Of a stretch of 64,000 nucleotides of DNA, positions 22,561-34,143 are shown one piece after another (position 1 is the stretch's first letter; every line of letters starts with the position of its first letter). The DNA comes from Haemonchus contortus (taxonomy: Eukaryota > Nematoda > Chromadorea > Rhabditida > Trichostrongylidae). The translations under genes and the position numbers were made by a program. Under the pieces are notes generated by a model, which saw only the letters and a list, made by a program, of their open reading frames with translations, made no database searches and was not told where the DNA came from. The stretch is taken from contig LS997567.1 in assembly GCA_000469685.2 (NCBI GenBank), forward strand, positions 27,209,471-27,273,470. Reading direction: 5' to 3'.

Positions 22561-24371
22561 GAAAATAAAAAAAACTCGAATCCGCAGATTGGCTGATGTG
22601 TTAAAAGAAACTATAAGGAGAACAAAACGAAAGAAGAAGTTAGAAAAACAACCAACAATAAAAAGTGATCAGCAGAAACTCAAATAAAAAGAAAAAGAGA
22701 GAGCAATGAGAGGAAACGGAAACACAGCCACCCACGTTGTTGGTGTTGATGAGAATATCGATGCAGTAGATTCGGACTCGAAAGACGATGTTATTCTCAT
22801 AATTCTTTTGACCGATGCTAGGATTAACTATGTTTTTTGATCTCGGAAAATGTCAAAATATTTCTTGGCAACCAAAACTATTCAGCCCATACAATGACTT
22901 GTGGAAAAAACGGTTTATTCTCACTTTTGGGACGCAATCTCATATCCCGGAAGAAACTGATTTTGTGGGAAGTGTGACACAGTTCTTAGATCGGGGAATC
23001 CATAGGTAGCTGGAACGCTTTTTCAGGCTCAAAATTCCTTACAAAATTAACTCCATCCATTAGAAGAACGCATATAGACAGGAATACGACCAAAGCAAAG
23101 CTAGTAATAGAACTCAGGACAAATGCCGTAACTACGAGGCTTTTGACTTTCTTGACTAGGTTAGGGTTGAAGTCTTGCCAATGGAACGAGTGTATCGCCC
23201 TCAGAATAGAATAGCGGTAGTCTAAAGTTTCGCGGCCTAAAAGTTTTAAAATAAACCAGCTTGTTCTATGTATTCATATTTATTCGCATCATGTTCAGTT
23301 GCAAGCTTCGATATTATGCGAATTAAACTCGCGCAAGATTCTTCGCATAGACTGTAGAAGGCTAGAAAAGCCGTTGTGGAATACGTCGATATCGTCTGAG
23401 CATACTGAGCAGATGTATTCTATGCTGGTCAAAAGTCGCGTTACGACACGACGAAATTCGTTCCAGCGTTTTCCATTCCCAAGATGCACAGTGTCTAAGA
23501 ATGTTTTTTAGAAGGTGCTCCGAAAAAGGTAACAAACTACGTCAAGGAAAGCTGAATTGTCGCAATGTCTTGCATCGAGGCGGCAAACGTAAATCAAGAG
23601 AGTTTTAACAATACCGTCAAAACGAGGAACAGTGTAACAACAAATGTTAGAAGATGGAATTTTGCAAATGTATTCAAGGAGTTCATAAACGGAGGAACAG
23701 GAGAGCACTTCTGCGACCGAAGGAGGAGTGCCACGAGCTCTACGAAAAGCTGAACCGGGCAAGTAAGTTGAATAAGGTCGGAAACAGAAAGAAGAAGGGC
23801 AGCCAGAATTGTCAGCCAATTCTTCGTCACGTTTTATCGAAGCACTCGTTAGCTCTGGGCCTTGTGAATATTTATTAACTCCCGCGCAAGCGAGCAGATA
23901 GAGCTTAATTTCGTTGGCCCTTCTGCAAAATTCTTGAGAGTGATCGCGACGATGAGGATTTGTTTCATGAGTAGAAGAACGAGAAGGACGACGACCAAAA
24001 GAAGAAGAATGCACATCATGGCAAAGCGTAACTGCGATCTCACAGTGGATCCGTGCGGATGAGCCCAAGTACCTCCAATGTAGTGGCAAGGCTCCTAATG
24101 TCGTGCTTTAGCGGCTTGGACACACCTGCCATTGCATCCGAGATGTTCGACGTGGATCAAGACCTGAAGAGTCCATGTACTGATATCAATACTGTCGTGA
24201 GCGAAACATTTAAGAGCATAGACCGCGCCTGGAGCTGATCTTTTGAGGAACTGCTAATTTGACTCCTTTAGAAAGAGCTTGTACGGAGGAAAAGGGTAAG
24301 CAGCAAACACCAAACTATAGGGTGCAAGCGAAGACAGCGGAGCAGTGCCTTGCCGGGCGGGTTGTACTTGA
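22561..24371. other. mostly unassigned; weak host-gene candidate
   Basis: No transposon motif is visible. All three minus-strand frames are partly open between 23508 and 24089, the longest being 193 codons but without an ATG start. Open frames in all three registers suggest composition rather than coding, yet this is the longest open frame outside transposons and satellites. Confidence 0.35.
23849..24019 (-). CDS. small ORF with signal-anchor-like N-terminus
   Basis: An ATG at 24019 on the minus strand opens a 56-residue frame starting MMCILLLLVVVLLVLLLMKQ, a stretch long and hydrophobic enough for a signal anchor or signal peptide, followed by a polar tail with two Cys/Lys-rich segments and a stop at 23849. 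It could be a first exon of a secreted or membrane protein, but no donor site or downstream exon can be shown. The Leu/Val run comes from CTT/GTC repeats in the DNA, so chance is a serious alternative. Confidence 0.18.
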   Translation of the reverse strand: MMCILLLLVVVLLVLLLMKQILIVAITLKNFAEGPTKLSSICSLARELINIHKAQS

Positions 24372-24419
24372 GTCGCGACCATTACCTTATACCTTATACC
24401 TTATACGGCTCGTCTTCAC

Positions 24420-26291
24420 TCATGTGCGAGCACCAGCAACAAACCATTTGTTTCTGTCTTTCGCGATCGCCATCCACGGTACACTCAGGATTCGGCGAAG
24501 GTGGCGATGTGAGGAGTCGTTCAGCTGCTGTCGCAGCTGTCTCACGTGAAGGACAAGCACATCCTCCCATCTCGCTGCAGGCTTACCCTTAGATCGTAAT
24601 GATCCCTCAGTCCACTCGGCTGTTCTTCTTGTCCATCTGTCATCATCTCTTCTCATTATATGAACGGCCCACCGGAATTTTGCGTTCTTCATGTATTCCA
24701 CCGGGTCGCGGCGTCGAGACATTCTGCGCATATCGGAGCTGCGCAGTCCGGCTCGATATTGCGTGAATCGGTTGAACTTCAAATGACATCACTTGAGCGC
24801 TCTGTGACTAGTGTTCAGAGCCCTTGACGTGGATGCACTGGTCATCCAAGTCTCCGACCGGTGACATAGCGCTGGAAGAACTGTGGAATCGAACAGATTA
24901 GCGCGACGTTCCGGGTCGGCCAGATAGTTGGTGACCTTTTTCAGAGGTCCGGAGCTGCACACGCTGCTTTCTGCCGCTTCACCAGTTCTGAACGTATGAC
25001 GAGGTCTCCTCGATGGGTGTACCATCGATCTTGATTTGACCTCCGTCGGCCCAAGCGTTCTTCATGAACTGTGTCTTTGTTTGGTTGATCCGCAGCCCTA
25101 CCTTCTTTCCTGCTTTATTGAGCTCAGCAAGCATGGTCTCAGGTTTTCAAGCACTGCTGCTTGAAAAGAGGACGATGTCGTCCACAAAGCGGAGATTTGA
25201 GAGGAACTGTCCGTTCACATGAATGCCCTTTCCGTCCCAGTCGAGCGACTTCATAACCCACTGCAGCGCGGCTGTGAATAGCTCCGACGAAACAGTGTCG
25301 CCTTGTCTCACATGCTTTCCTATGGGAATGGGGAGAGGTCATTGGAACAGCTTCACCGTCGCGCTGCAGCGACTACTGCAGTCAGCTGATGTTCTTATGA
25401 AGGGAGGGTCCACTCCTTGATCGACCAGTGCTGACAGGACCACATTCGTTTCGACGCTGTCAAAAGGTTTTCATAGTCGACAAAGGCGAGGACAAGAGGC
25501 ATTCGGAATTCTCGGCACACTTCGATGACCATTGCGACCGCTTGGATGTGGTCTAAGCAGCTGAATCGCTTTCGGAATCCGGCCTGCTCTGCAGGTTGAG
25601 CTTCATCCAGCGATCGCGATATGCGGGTCAGAATGATCTTCGTGAATAGCTTGCAAAGCACACTTAACAAGCTTAGTGGGCGGTAATTGCGAAGATCATC
25701 CCGGTCTCCCTTCTCGTGAAGATTGACCATCCACGAGTTCCTTCTCTGGTTAGGGATCTTCTCTTTCTGGAGATAGGATATCATATGTGTTGCGAAAAGC
25801 GCATGAAGTTCGTTGCCACTTGCATGGAGTAGGTCGACTGAGATCTTGTCGGGGCCTGGAGTTCTGCCCATTTTCATGCTAGTAATCGCAACTCTCACTT
25901 CCGAAGGAAGGATCCGGGGTGCTCTTCCTCCAGTGGGGAATTTAGGTTTTCGCACGTGTGTCGTGGAACGGTAGAGTTCGATGTAAAACCTCTGTGTAAC
26001 TTCCTCCATCTCAAATCTCGATGTTGTAAGTATTCCGTCCTCCTTCAAACACGAACGTGGAATACTGTGGTTCTGAAGATCCCGATGGCATTTTCTCAGA
26101 CTGGTTCTATTCGAGGCTGCCTCCATTAGTCTCCTCTCCCTGTATAGCTGAAGGTCTCGCCGCACTGCTTGTCTGCAGCTTATATTCGCTTGCAGCCTTT
26201 CCAGATGTGTGGCGTTCTGATGAAAACTCAAGCTTATTCTTGTTCTGAGAAGATCCTTCGTCGCATCTGAAATGCGAACGGAGAAATCCAC
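24420..26291 (-). pseudogene. RTE-A reverse transcriptase and C-terminus
   Basis: The frame at 25395-26291 reads KMGRTPGPDKISVDLLHA, DRDDLRNYRPLSLLSVLCKL and EQAGFRKRFSCLDHI, classic RTE reverse transcriptase blocks. The GxRQGD block (KHVRQGDTVSS) and catalytic FVDD (about 25177-25188) lie in another frame beyond a frameshift near 25450. The C-terminal segment at 24420-24782 reads FRWAVHIMRRDDDRWTRRTAEW and ends WFVAGART. A homologous segment occurs on the plus strand at 62540-62850. Confidence 0.85.
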
Positions 26292-26559
26292 TCGCGGAAG
26301 CTTAGCCTGTTCAGCACAAGTGAGGAGACCCCAACCATCGCGTCGTATTCTTCGGTCGGGTCATCCAGGACCTGCCAGTCATATCTGGACAAGACGTCAC
26401 TCAGAACATCTCCGTCGTATACGACATGCTTCGAGCTCTTTGCGCGATGTTGAGAGATCTTTTCAGCTTGTGACTGGATATTGCCTTAGCGCGGAGGAGT
26501 CGATGATCGGAACCACTGCAAAAAGATGGTACCACACCAACATCTAGTAAGCACCATTT

Positions 26560-27290
26560 TCTGTTTGTTAATATTTGGTCCGGCTCAGCACGAATTGTAC
26601 CGTTTGGAGACTCCCATGTTCAGCGGCGATGTTCCTTCTTCTGGAAGAAAGAATTCTCATGGAAGAGTCGAGCCGCGGACAGGAGTCCCGCTAGACGGTT
26701 TCCGTTCTCGTTCCTGTTCCCGATGCCGAACTTTCCAATCCTGAACTCCTCCTCTTGTGCTTCGCCAAGCCTAGCGTTGAAATCTCCAACAACGAGTTTG
26801 TAGAAGGACTTTTCGCTGTGGATGACCTCCTCAAATTGGTCGTAAAACGCATCGATCTCTACTTCGTCATCTGCAAAGTGTGGAGAGTAGCAGTTGACCA
26901 TAGAGATGGTCTTCATGAGCGTATGTCGTAGGCGTAGGGTGGCAAAGCGAGGAGACAGGATCTTGTGAAAATCGACGGGATGGACGTCAGATGGGTGCAC
27001 GACGAAACCTACGTCGCCGACGTTTCGCGATGGAAGCTTTTCACCACGAATGATGAGGGCTCAATCGTTCATTCGTTGCACGTCGGTTCTCCTGCTCTTG
27101 GTTTCTTGCAGCGCAATCACATGATATTAAATGTGAGTAGCCGCATCGAGGAGCTCATGGAGAGCGGCATTGGAAGAGACTGTTCTCGCGTTGTAGGTGT
27201 AGGGTAGCAAACAGCCTCTGTGTCGTGTGGAGAGAGTGCTGTAATAGTCCAAAATTCAAGGCGCCCTGCGCAACTCGAGATTTCTTCGCT
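26560..27290 (-). pseudogene. RTE-A endonuclease domain
   Basis: The minus strand reads VIALQETKSR (catalytic Glu region), [46 protein letters not shown] (GDFNA block intact) and, after a frame shift, SGSDHRLLRA (final SDHR block). These are the AP-endonuclease landmarks of RTE elements. The frame is interrupted at least twice. Confidence 0.82.
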
Positions 27291-27330
27291 TGTCACCATC
27301 CGACGTCGGAGACGGCTGGGGACAGTGTGC

Positions 27331-30300
27331 GTGGTACTGAGGCTATTTTATTGTTGTTTTAGCAAGCTTGCAACTGAAGTCTCAACACTGCCTTGCCGGG
27401 GCCAGGTGAGTCTTCACCATCGTTGCTATAGCCATTCTGGATCAGGAGCTGAGGCCTACTTTTAGCCGTTCAGACAGACGCAGACGAGCCGTTGAACTAT
27501 TAGTTATGTATATATATTTACATATAGATATAATGAAGAATAATGGAGGCTCCAACGCAGAACTCCGTCGACCTGTAGAAAATTTAGGGGAGAGTTTTCG
27601 GACCATACAAGCCGACATCTGATGGTATAGTCGACAGGACGCCTTCCCTTTGGTAGGTGGATATTTCTCCGAGCGAGTCCTGGTCCTTGATCCAGAACGC
27701 AGTGACCTAGATGTAACGTACCGGGGCTTGCTGTGCGCAACTTAACGCGTGAAGAACGAATTTAATCGCGACCTCGGGCGGACGGACAAGGGGTACTCAA
27801 GCAAGGGGGCCGCCATCATCCAGTTCTTCGCACGTCTACCTGACCACAGCTTCGAACGCGAAGCGCCAAGTCGGTCAAGATAGCCCTCAGCATGACATGA
27901 GCACCGGAGCTTTGCTTTAGAGCTCGTGATAAAATATTAGAAAAACCAGAAAAAACAGGAATATTATTGTTACATAAACAAAACTCTTTAAAAACGGACA
28001 CGCCTACAAGCCTAAACGCCATCCCCCCTCCACCACGCTGAGGTGGTAGACCGTCAGGCGGGTCGCGACAATGCGAAATAAAATACATGGACGAGGACCG
28101 GCGCGACCCAATGAGAAATGTGTGACAATGACAAAAAGCGCAAAAGTCGGTATTGCACGCTTCGATCGATGTACTCGATTCCTAGGTTGACGTCGGTTGG
28201 GTCATCTGCACTTTTGCACAGGACAATTGGTCGAAGAACGACGTTACGCAAACTCCGTTGTAGTGGTCGGCAAAATAATGGTGCGTTGGTTACGCGAGAA
28301 CTCAAGAGACGGCATTTATCAGTTCGGTCGACAAATTAAGTCCCGAAGAATAATGATGGAAAGGGGTTGAAAAGATTGATGGACGATGGAATAGAGGGAA
28401 AGATGAGAGCCGGCGCTGCGGTACAGAAATCAGGGATGCGACGAAAGAGTACGGGGGGGGTGGGGGTGGGGAGGGGAGAGGGGGGGGGGTGCAGTACTCT
28501 GCTCTTGCGCTTCTTCAAAAGGATATCAGAACGAGGGACAGTGTTGTGGCTGCTATGGCAGATGCTGCAGTAAACTATGCCTGGTGCGGCACCGACGTCA
28601 AAAACTACGCTACTCGCATTGCACGGCTTGCCGGGTCTGAACGCCGATGACATATTTCTGTGTGGTGGCTGTAGAAACGGTTGAAAATGCAAGAGACTCG
28701 GAAGCTGTGCATTTCACCAAACTAGCAAGACCGGCTTTCATTCGAGCGTTTGGCGCATATGTCATCCAGGGCGATTGGTAAGATCTTGAAGCGTACTCTC
28801 GGTTGTCTCCAGCTTGACAGTCTGATCTTACTCAATGAGACATATTTCTACGTATGTCTCGTCTGGCATAAATGTGCGAAGATGATTGCTGGTTTGGAAC
28901 ACGATGCTTGGGCAGGGAAAAGGGCCACGGCTGTGGCCTCATAGTCTGTCGACAGGCGTTTTCCATTTTGTGTAAACCAACGTACGATGCTTCGCAATGA
29001 TGACATGTCGTCACAAAGAGCTGCACAATCGATTTCGCTAGCTGAGAGAGGATGGTTAACACTAGTTTCATGAGTGCTAACAAAAAGCTGGACCAATACG
29101 ATAGTATGTAGGTATTGTCATCAGATTCGAAGCGATAGCAACTACAAACGTAATTTCCAATGCTTGAGGGAAATCATTCAGTGGGGAATAATTTTGTTGA
29201 ATGCGAGCCATTCAGCCGCCAAAGTTGGGGTATGTGTAGCTGCGCAAATGGCAAGACAAAACCACTCTCTTCTGCCTCTGCGAAGTAGTGAAGTACCTCA
29301 TTCATTTTTTTGCGAGGTTCTTGCCGCAACAAGGGGTATGGCAGCAGGAGCTTCACCCCGTTCTCGAAGGTTAGCTCTACCTTTGTCGTCATCATCTCCG
29401 AAGTGCATTCATTGGCAAAGTGTTGTGTGGGTAGTCACAGCTGCTTAGAACTCGGGCTTTGACTGGCACGAAATTTACACCGAGATGGTGTGTCACAATT
29501 ATATCATCCTGACGAACTCCTGGTGCTTATCTCACAAATTGCGCAAGCGTTCAAATTCACAGTCTTTAAATTCACAGTCCTGTCTTATTGATACAATTAG
29601 TATCATTGTTTCTCCTTTGTTGTACTGTGCAAATAACTTTCCAGCCGCTCCTGGTTCTATGATGTATGGTGTTGGTGAAGGTAACGCATACTAGCTGTTG
29701 CAGCAACACTGTGCGTAAGTGCTATACGGATAGTGACAACTGGATGAAGAACGTGTGGCGTCACCGTCAGTAACTTGTATTGGTGCATGAGGAAAAATTT
29801 GAGACCGCTTGATCATAGAACTGAGATATCAAATCACAGGTCTGCGAAGACCTATGATTGGAGATGTGGCAGACCTATGATCAAGATATGGCTTGGAGGA
29901 ACGATAGCTGCTTTGTTTTTAATAGTGCATAACCTCAGTGATTACCAAATGCCAATAATATCTGTGTCAATATCACAGAGAAATTGAAGTGCGCGAATTC
30001 TTTTGTGTTATACGGTGTGAGTAAATTCCACTCTCCTAGAGTTGCACGGTTCAACGCTGATTTGACGTTGCATGCCGTGTTCCCGTCCTTATGTTTTATT
30101 TCGTATGGTACGGGACGCGACTCGAGCACCTCCCTGCCCAGCAACCACGGACTAATCGTGTCGCCTGTTTGTCAGTCCTTGCAATTCTGATGAACTGACA
30201 AATCAGGCAAGACTCTCCTCACACTTGTTCTGAATATCTCGATGCTGACCAGTGGTAGCTGCGTAAACCAAAGCCAGCAAGTTTTCCCGAAAATCGCCTT

Positions 30301-30606
30301 AAATTGTCCGCTGCTTGCAAAAGGACAAAAACTGTCAAGTCATGTACTTGTGCAGTGACCCTCGAGAGGTCTTTTGGATTAAGCTGCAATGTCGCTGAAG
30401 TTTTTGAAGTCTTTATTGAAAAAGCGTTCTGCCGAAAAACTTAGGAGAAGATCGCATCCTTATCACTCTTCCGAGCGCCGTGGAGCACCGAAACTTCGGA
30501 TCCTCAATGGATCCGAATCCGACGAAAAAAATCTAGACGGGAACTCATCTGAGCTAGTCTAATGCGGACAATGCGCTAGTTCTCGGCGTGGTCAGTGTAA
30601 GAGAAA
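27331..30606. other. no recognisable gene; G-rich tract inside
   Basis: Short frames on both strands, none with a recognisable domain. Some of 27500-28300 could be the 5' untranslated part of RTE-A. A stretch near 30080-30140 shares GTACTTGAGTCGCGACC-like sequence with the RTE-A 3' flank at about 24350, hinting at an uncharacterised dispersed repeat. Confidence 0.45.
28453..28489 (+). other. G-tract cluster, potential G-quadruplex
   Basis: Five G runs of 8, 5, 4, 4 and 10 bases are separated by one to three bases, satisfying the G3+N1-7 rule for a quadruplex on the plus strand. Assembly or polymerase slippage errors are possible in such sequence. Confidence 0.75.
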
Positions 30607-30778
30607 GAAATCGCTGACACTCAGCACTAGTCGAGTTAACCCTTTGACGACAATGGCACCCACCGAAGGGTGCCAGACGCGTGCAAAAGGAGGGGAGCGT
30701 GGTCCATGGGCGCGTCACGTCGAAATCAGAATTGTCGTCAAAGGGTTAACTCGACTAGTGCTGAGTGTCAGCGATTTC
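30607..30778. mobile_element. palindrome with TTAA-flanked MITE at its centre
   Basis: 30607-30654 and 30731-30778 are perfectly complementary over 48 bp. Within them lie two TTAA copies (30636-30639 and 30746-30749) bounding a 106-bp insert that begins CCCTTTGACGACAAT and ends with the complement. TTAA duplication and CCC ends are the hallmarks of piggyBac-type elements. Taking out the insert and one TTAA leaves a perfect 62-bp palindrome whose centre is that TTAA. The insert also has its own small hairpin (GGCACCC/GGGTGCC at 30655-30674). Confidence 0.82.
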
Positions 30779-30794
30779 TCCACAGCTTCAAGTA

Positions 30795-32053
30795 CAGGGT
30801 GTCCTAAAATTATTGGCGCCAATTCCTAGCAATGTATTTGAAGCTTCTCAGCTGCAAAAGACGATGGAATTTCTATGCACGTAAGCTAACACATACCATT
30901 TGCTACTACACGCTACAACCGCATTTCATAATACCCCCGTTAGCGCGGATGGAGGCCCAGATTTTGCTCTCAACCCGATCGCATGTTGCACGCATGTATT
31001 CTTCTCCATTTCTTCCCGGCCGATCTTCAGTCTTGCTCTCTGGGACTCCGAACCGGGACTGCAAACTCGACAGGTCCCCTTTGATCAGGAACCATACGGG
31101 GAGGGGGTCAAGTGAGTCAAGTTTTGGAAAACAAGAGGGGCCATTACTTTTTACTGATGAAGCCGGTCAGCTGTCGTCGGCACCATTCGCGGGCAAGCTT
31201 GGCTCTGTGGGCTGGAGTAGCGTCCTGCTGGATGGACTACATGAAGTTTCAGGAAACGTAGTCGGATCAATGTTTTATTACGTTCATCGGTACGCTCTTT
31301 GAGCACTGGTCTTCGTCAATTTCCACTCCGGCAAAGAAGAAACCACAAGGGTCTCACCCTCGCCTGTGACTTCATCAAAAAGCATCATTTCACTGTTCTT
31401 ATAGCAACCTTTTTGTGGGTTATTGCACGCTAGATATTTCTTTCCGGAACGCGAACGTATTGGTCATTGGATGGTTTTATCGTGAAAATTTTTTTGGCCA
31501 GAGAAAACAATGAAGGGATGCGTGTAATCACTCAAGCGGGTCTGCGACTTTCTGCATTTTTTGATCCTGCAGTGTATGTCGAGATCGGGATTAAAATGAA
31601 ATTCCCAATTGCTACATACGGTGGGAATGGCAATGAAGCTTCTGCATGGCATTCCTATTGATGGGTCACCCAGTATCCCGACCGGCTGGCAGACGGCCCA
31701 TTCTAATAGTCCTATCGTTAGAAATAATATCCTTTCTAACTTTTCCGGTTTGTCTCTAATTCAATCTTCTTTTCTGTATCGCTTAGTAGCCACCTATGCG
31801 GTCATTATAAAAATCATAAGGAATTTCATAATGCCCTTCCACCTTCTGCCCTCTCGCGTGTCAATGATTGCAAGTGGCATTGAATGAGCCTCCTCCATCT
31901 GAAAGATAATGGGAGTTCCACATCAGTAACCACACATATCGCAAGGAAACCTTCATACGCAACTAATTAATAGGAGGCAATGTGAAATTGATAGATTATT
32001 TTCACCTTAGAAATTTCTGAATCTTGGCGCACATAATTTTGGGACATTTTGTG
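30795..32053 (-). mobile_element. mariner/maT-like transposon relic
   Basis: The left end CAGGGTGTCCTAAAATTATT (from 30795, preceded by TA) finds a decayed complement at about 32024-32053 (GCGCACATAATTTTGGGACA...). The minus strand between them reads QQDATPAHRAKLAREWC, with the second catalytic Asp, followed by a broken WPPxSPDLNP-like block and a C-terminus that runs to near 30850. These are features of Tc1/mariner-superfamily elements with DD-type catalytic sites. Stops and frameshifts abound. It lies 16 bp from the palindrome. Confidence 0.7.
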
Positions 32054-32055
32054 TA

Positions 32056-34140
32056 TCCATAGGTCGTTGGTTGCGTTAAATGAGTCACCTCGGGGACTTT
32101 AGCAAGTCTTTCTCCCTTTTCTTTGTGTCGTCTGCTATGTTGGAGAATTCTTGCGATTTCATTCGTGGTCGAACGATCGAATCACCTGAATCGAGTCATT
32201 GTGATGGGGCAACCGCCCTAGAATCAGGAAAACTATCACGTGCTGACTCATGAAAGAAAAACGATAACCAATGACTCGGCGTGCGATAACTACGATTTAT
32301 GTGTGCCCTGAATTGAGGAGAAAGGCCTGGTCCAATCCTAACCCTAACCAATAAGAGAGCAAGAACACTTCCAGAGAAGAAACGAGTCGTTACCTCTAGC
32401 ATTCCGTCCAAGAATTGGAATCATGGTCAAGACCGGAACATGCAAAAATTTGGATGAATGTGCAAGTGTTGTGACGGTGAGAAGATGGGCAAGGCGAGAC
32501 GTCTTTCCAGCATATCGCAAATCGTTCATAAAGGGAAACAGAAGGCATTCTCACCCTCTCAGTCTCTCGATCATGATTCGGTAATTCAATAACTGGAAGC
32601 AGGTAGGAGACACGTTTGAGTCCTACGCGACACGACCGATCCCTTTGATTACGAATTTAGCACATCGCTTCTCGCAAGCAGTACAGCGATTTCTTTCCCC
32701 TTCTTTTTTCGGTAACAGCCGGTCGAAGTAACCAAACATCATGACTTCTAATATACAACGGCAATTGGAACCGATGCACAGGGAAACCTCTGGTAAATCA
32801 CTGCTTCCACTTGAGGAGCACACACAGTGGGAGCTGCTGATATTCTCTTACTGTCTCAGGTTAGCGGACCTCAAAGTCGCTAGATACTTGTGGCTTCTTA
32901 ATGGAGGAATAGGGTGCCCGTCGATGAGCAGAAGACTCTCTCATAAGATGGACATGTATACATCGCAACAAGGTACGAAAAATACTGACACGCGTAACAT
33001 GGCATTTGACAATATAAGGCTGCTACTTGGTAGTGAGGGCACCGCCCTTAGGGCGAGGGAGAAGATTAATAAAACACCACAAAGAACTATCGTTTTTGCT
33101 CGGTTACGCCCGTATTGACGTTTCCTTGCAAAGTCATTATGAGAGTTTTGTTCTGTAAGGGTGAGTCATGTTGTGAAGAATTCATAAAGTAATCCAGGAT
33201 GAAAAAAATTACGGATTCGCTTACGCATTACAGCTGAACAAAGTCATACCGAATGGTGATGTCCTGTATCTGTTGGAGAATTTTCAATACAACGCGTTCC
33301 CTGTTTTGAGAAATATAATATTCAGCATCCAAACAACAATCGTGCAAAAAGGCGCTCTTCTAGAGCCGTCGCAGCACTTTCCGGTCTCCAGTCAAGGTAT
33401 TGCAACTGAACCGAAATAAAGCAAACATACGAAGCATGCGACCTTGAATATGCAGACTTATTACTCTCGGAAGTAGTTAAGAATTTGCAGAGTTTCATGT
33501 AGTCATTTTCAATAAAAAACTGAGCAAGTTTTCAGGAAAGAGAACTGGACTGGCCATGAAGGTCTGTATCAATTAACTGCTCTACGATTTTCATAAAGAC
33601 TGGCAAAATTTAAATCCAATTGTAATAGTTCTGAACCGTTGAACGGTCGTGTGATTACATCTAGAGTCCAACCACGAAATTTTTCTCGAGGGAAGAGAGG
33701 GGTGTTGAACAGATACTTTCAAATCTCAAAAATTGGCGAGCTATGGACTGAAGTTCGATCTCCGATGGACTCGAACTCTTACTTGTGCTTTTGGGCACAG
33801 CATTTTTATTACTTACGCTGACAAGACCACGCTTACCGTTACCTTATTCTACCTTTTTTTCTGGCACAGCACAAATTCGCACAACATAGCTGGCCGAGCT
33901 GGCCGACTGATATCGTTGTGAAACCGTGAAACTGTGAGCTGTTCTACACTAGTAAGTTATAGCATGAAAAAAGCCCTAAGAAAGCGAGGGCAGGCGGCGC
34001 CGCCCGTTGTGCGAGTAATGAATAGCGCGGTACTCGGAACGCACAAATTACGAAAGCAAGTCTCATCTTACCCCTTAATCGCCAATCCTGTTCAACTTTC
34101 GCACCATGTACTACGGTGAAATCAACACTTAAGACGATAC
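32056..34140. other. no recognisable gene
   Basis: The plus-strand frame at 32741-33118 (125 codons) and others show no known motif. Part of the flank may be old transposon sequence, but nothing specific can be supported. Confidence 0.5.
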
Positions 34141-34143
34141 TAA

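Larger units (their letters stand above)
24372..27330 (-). mobile_element. RTE-type non-LTR retrotransposon (RTE-A), degraded
   Basis: On the minus strand an AP endonuclease (about 26560-27290), reverse transcriptase (about 25150-26290) and the RTE C-terminal segment (24420-25060) follow in order. The 3' end at 24380-24408 is a short ATAAGGT-type tandem repeat (plus strand reads TACCTTATACCTTATACC), which is the usual RTE tail. The 5' end is indistinct near 27330. Several frameshifts and stops make it non-functional. Confidence 0.85.

Noticed and set aside
29809..29885. Short inverted repeat (CTTGATCATAG/CTATGATCAAG) with an inner hairpin
   Set aside because: The 11-bp arms are short, there is no target duplication, and chance is adequate in this AT-rich sequence.
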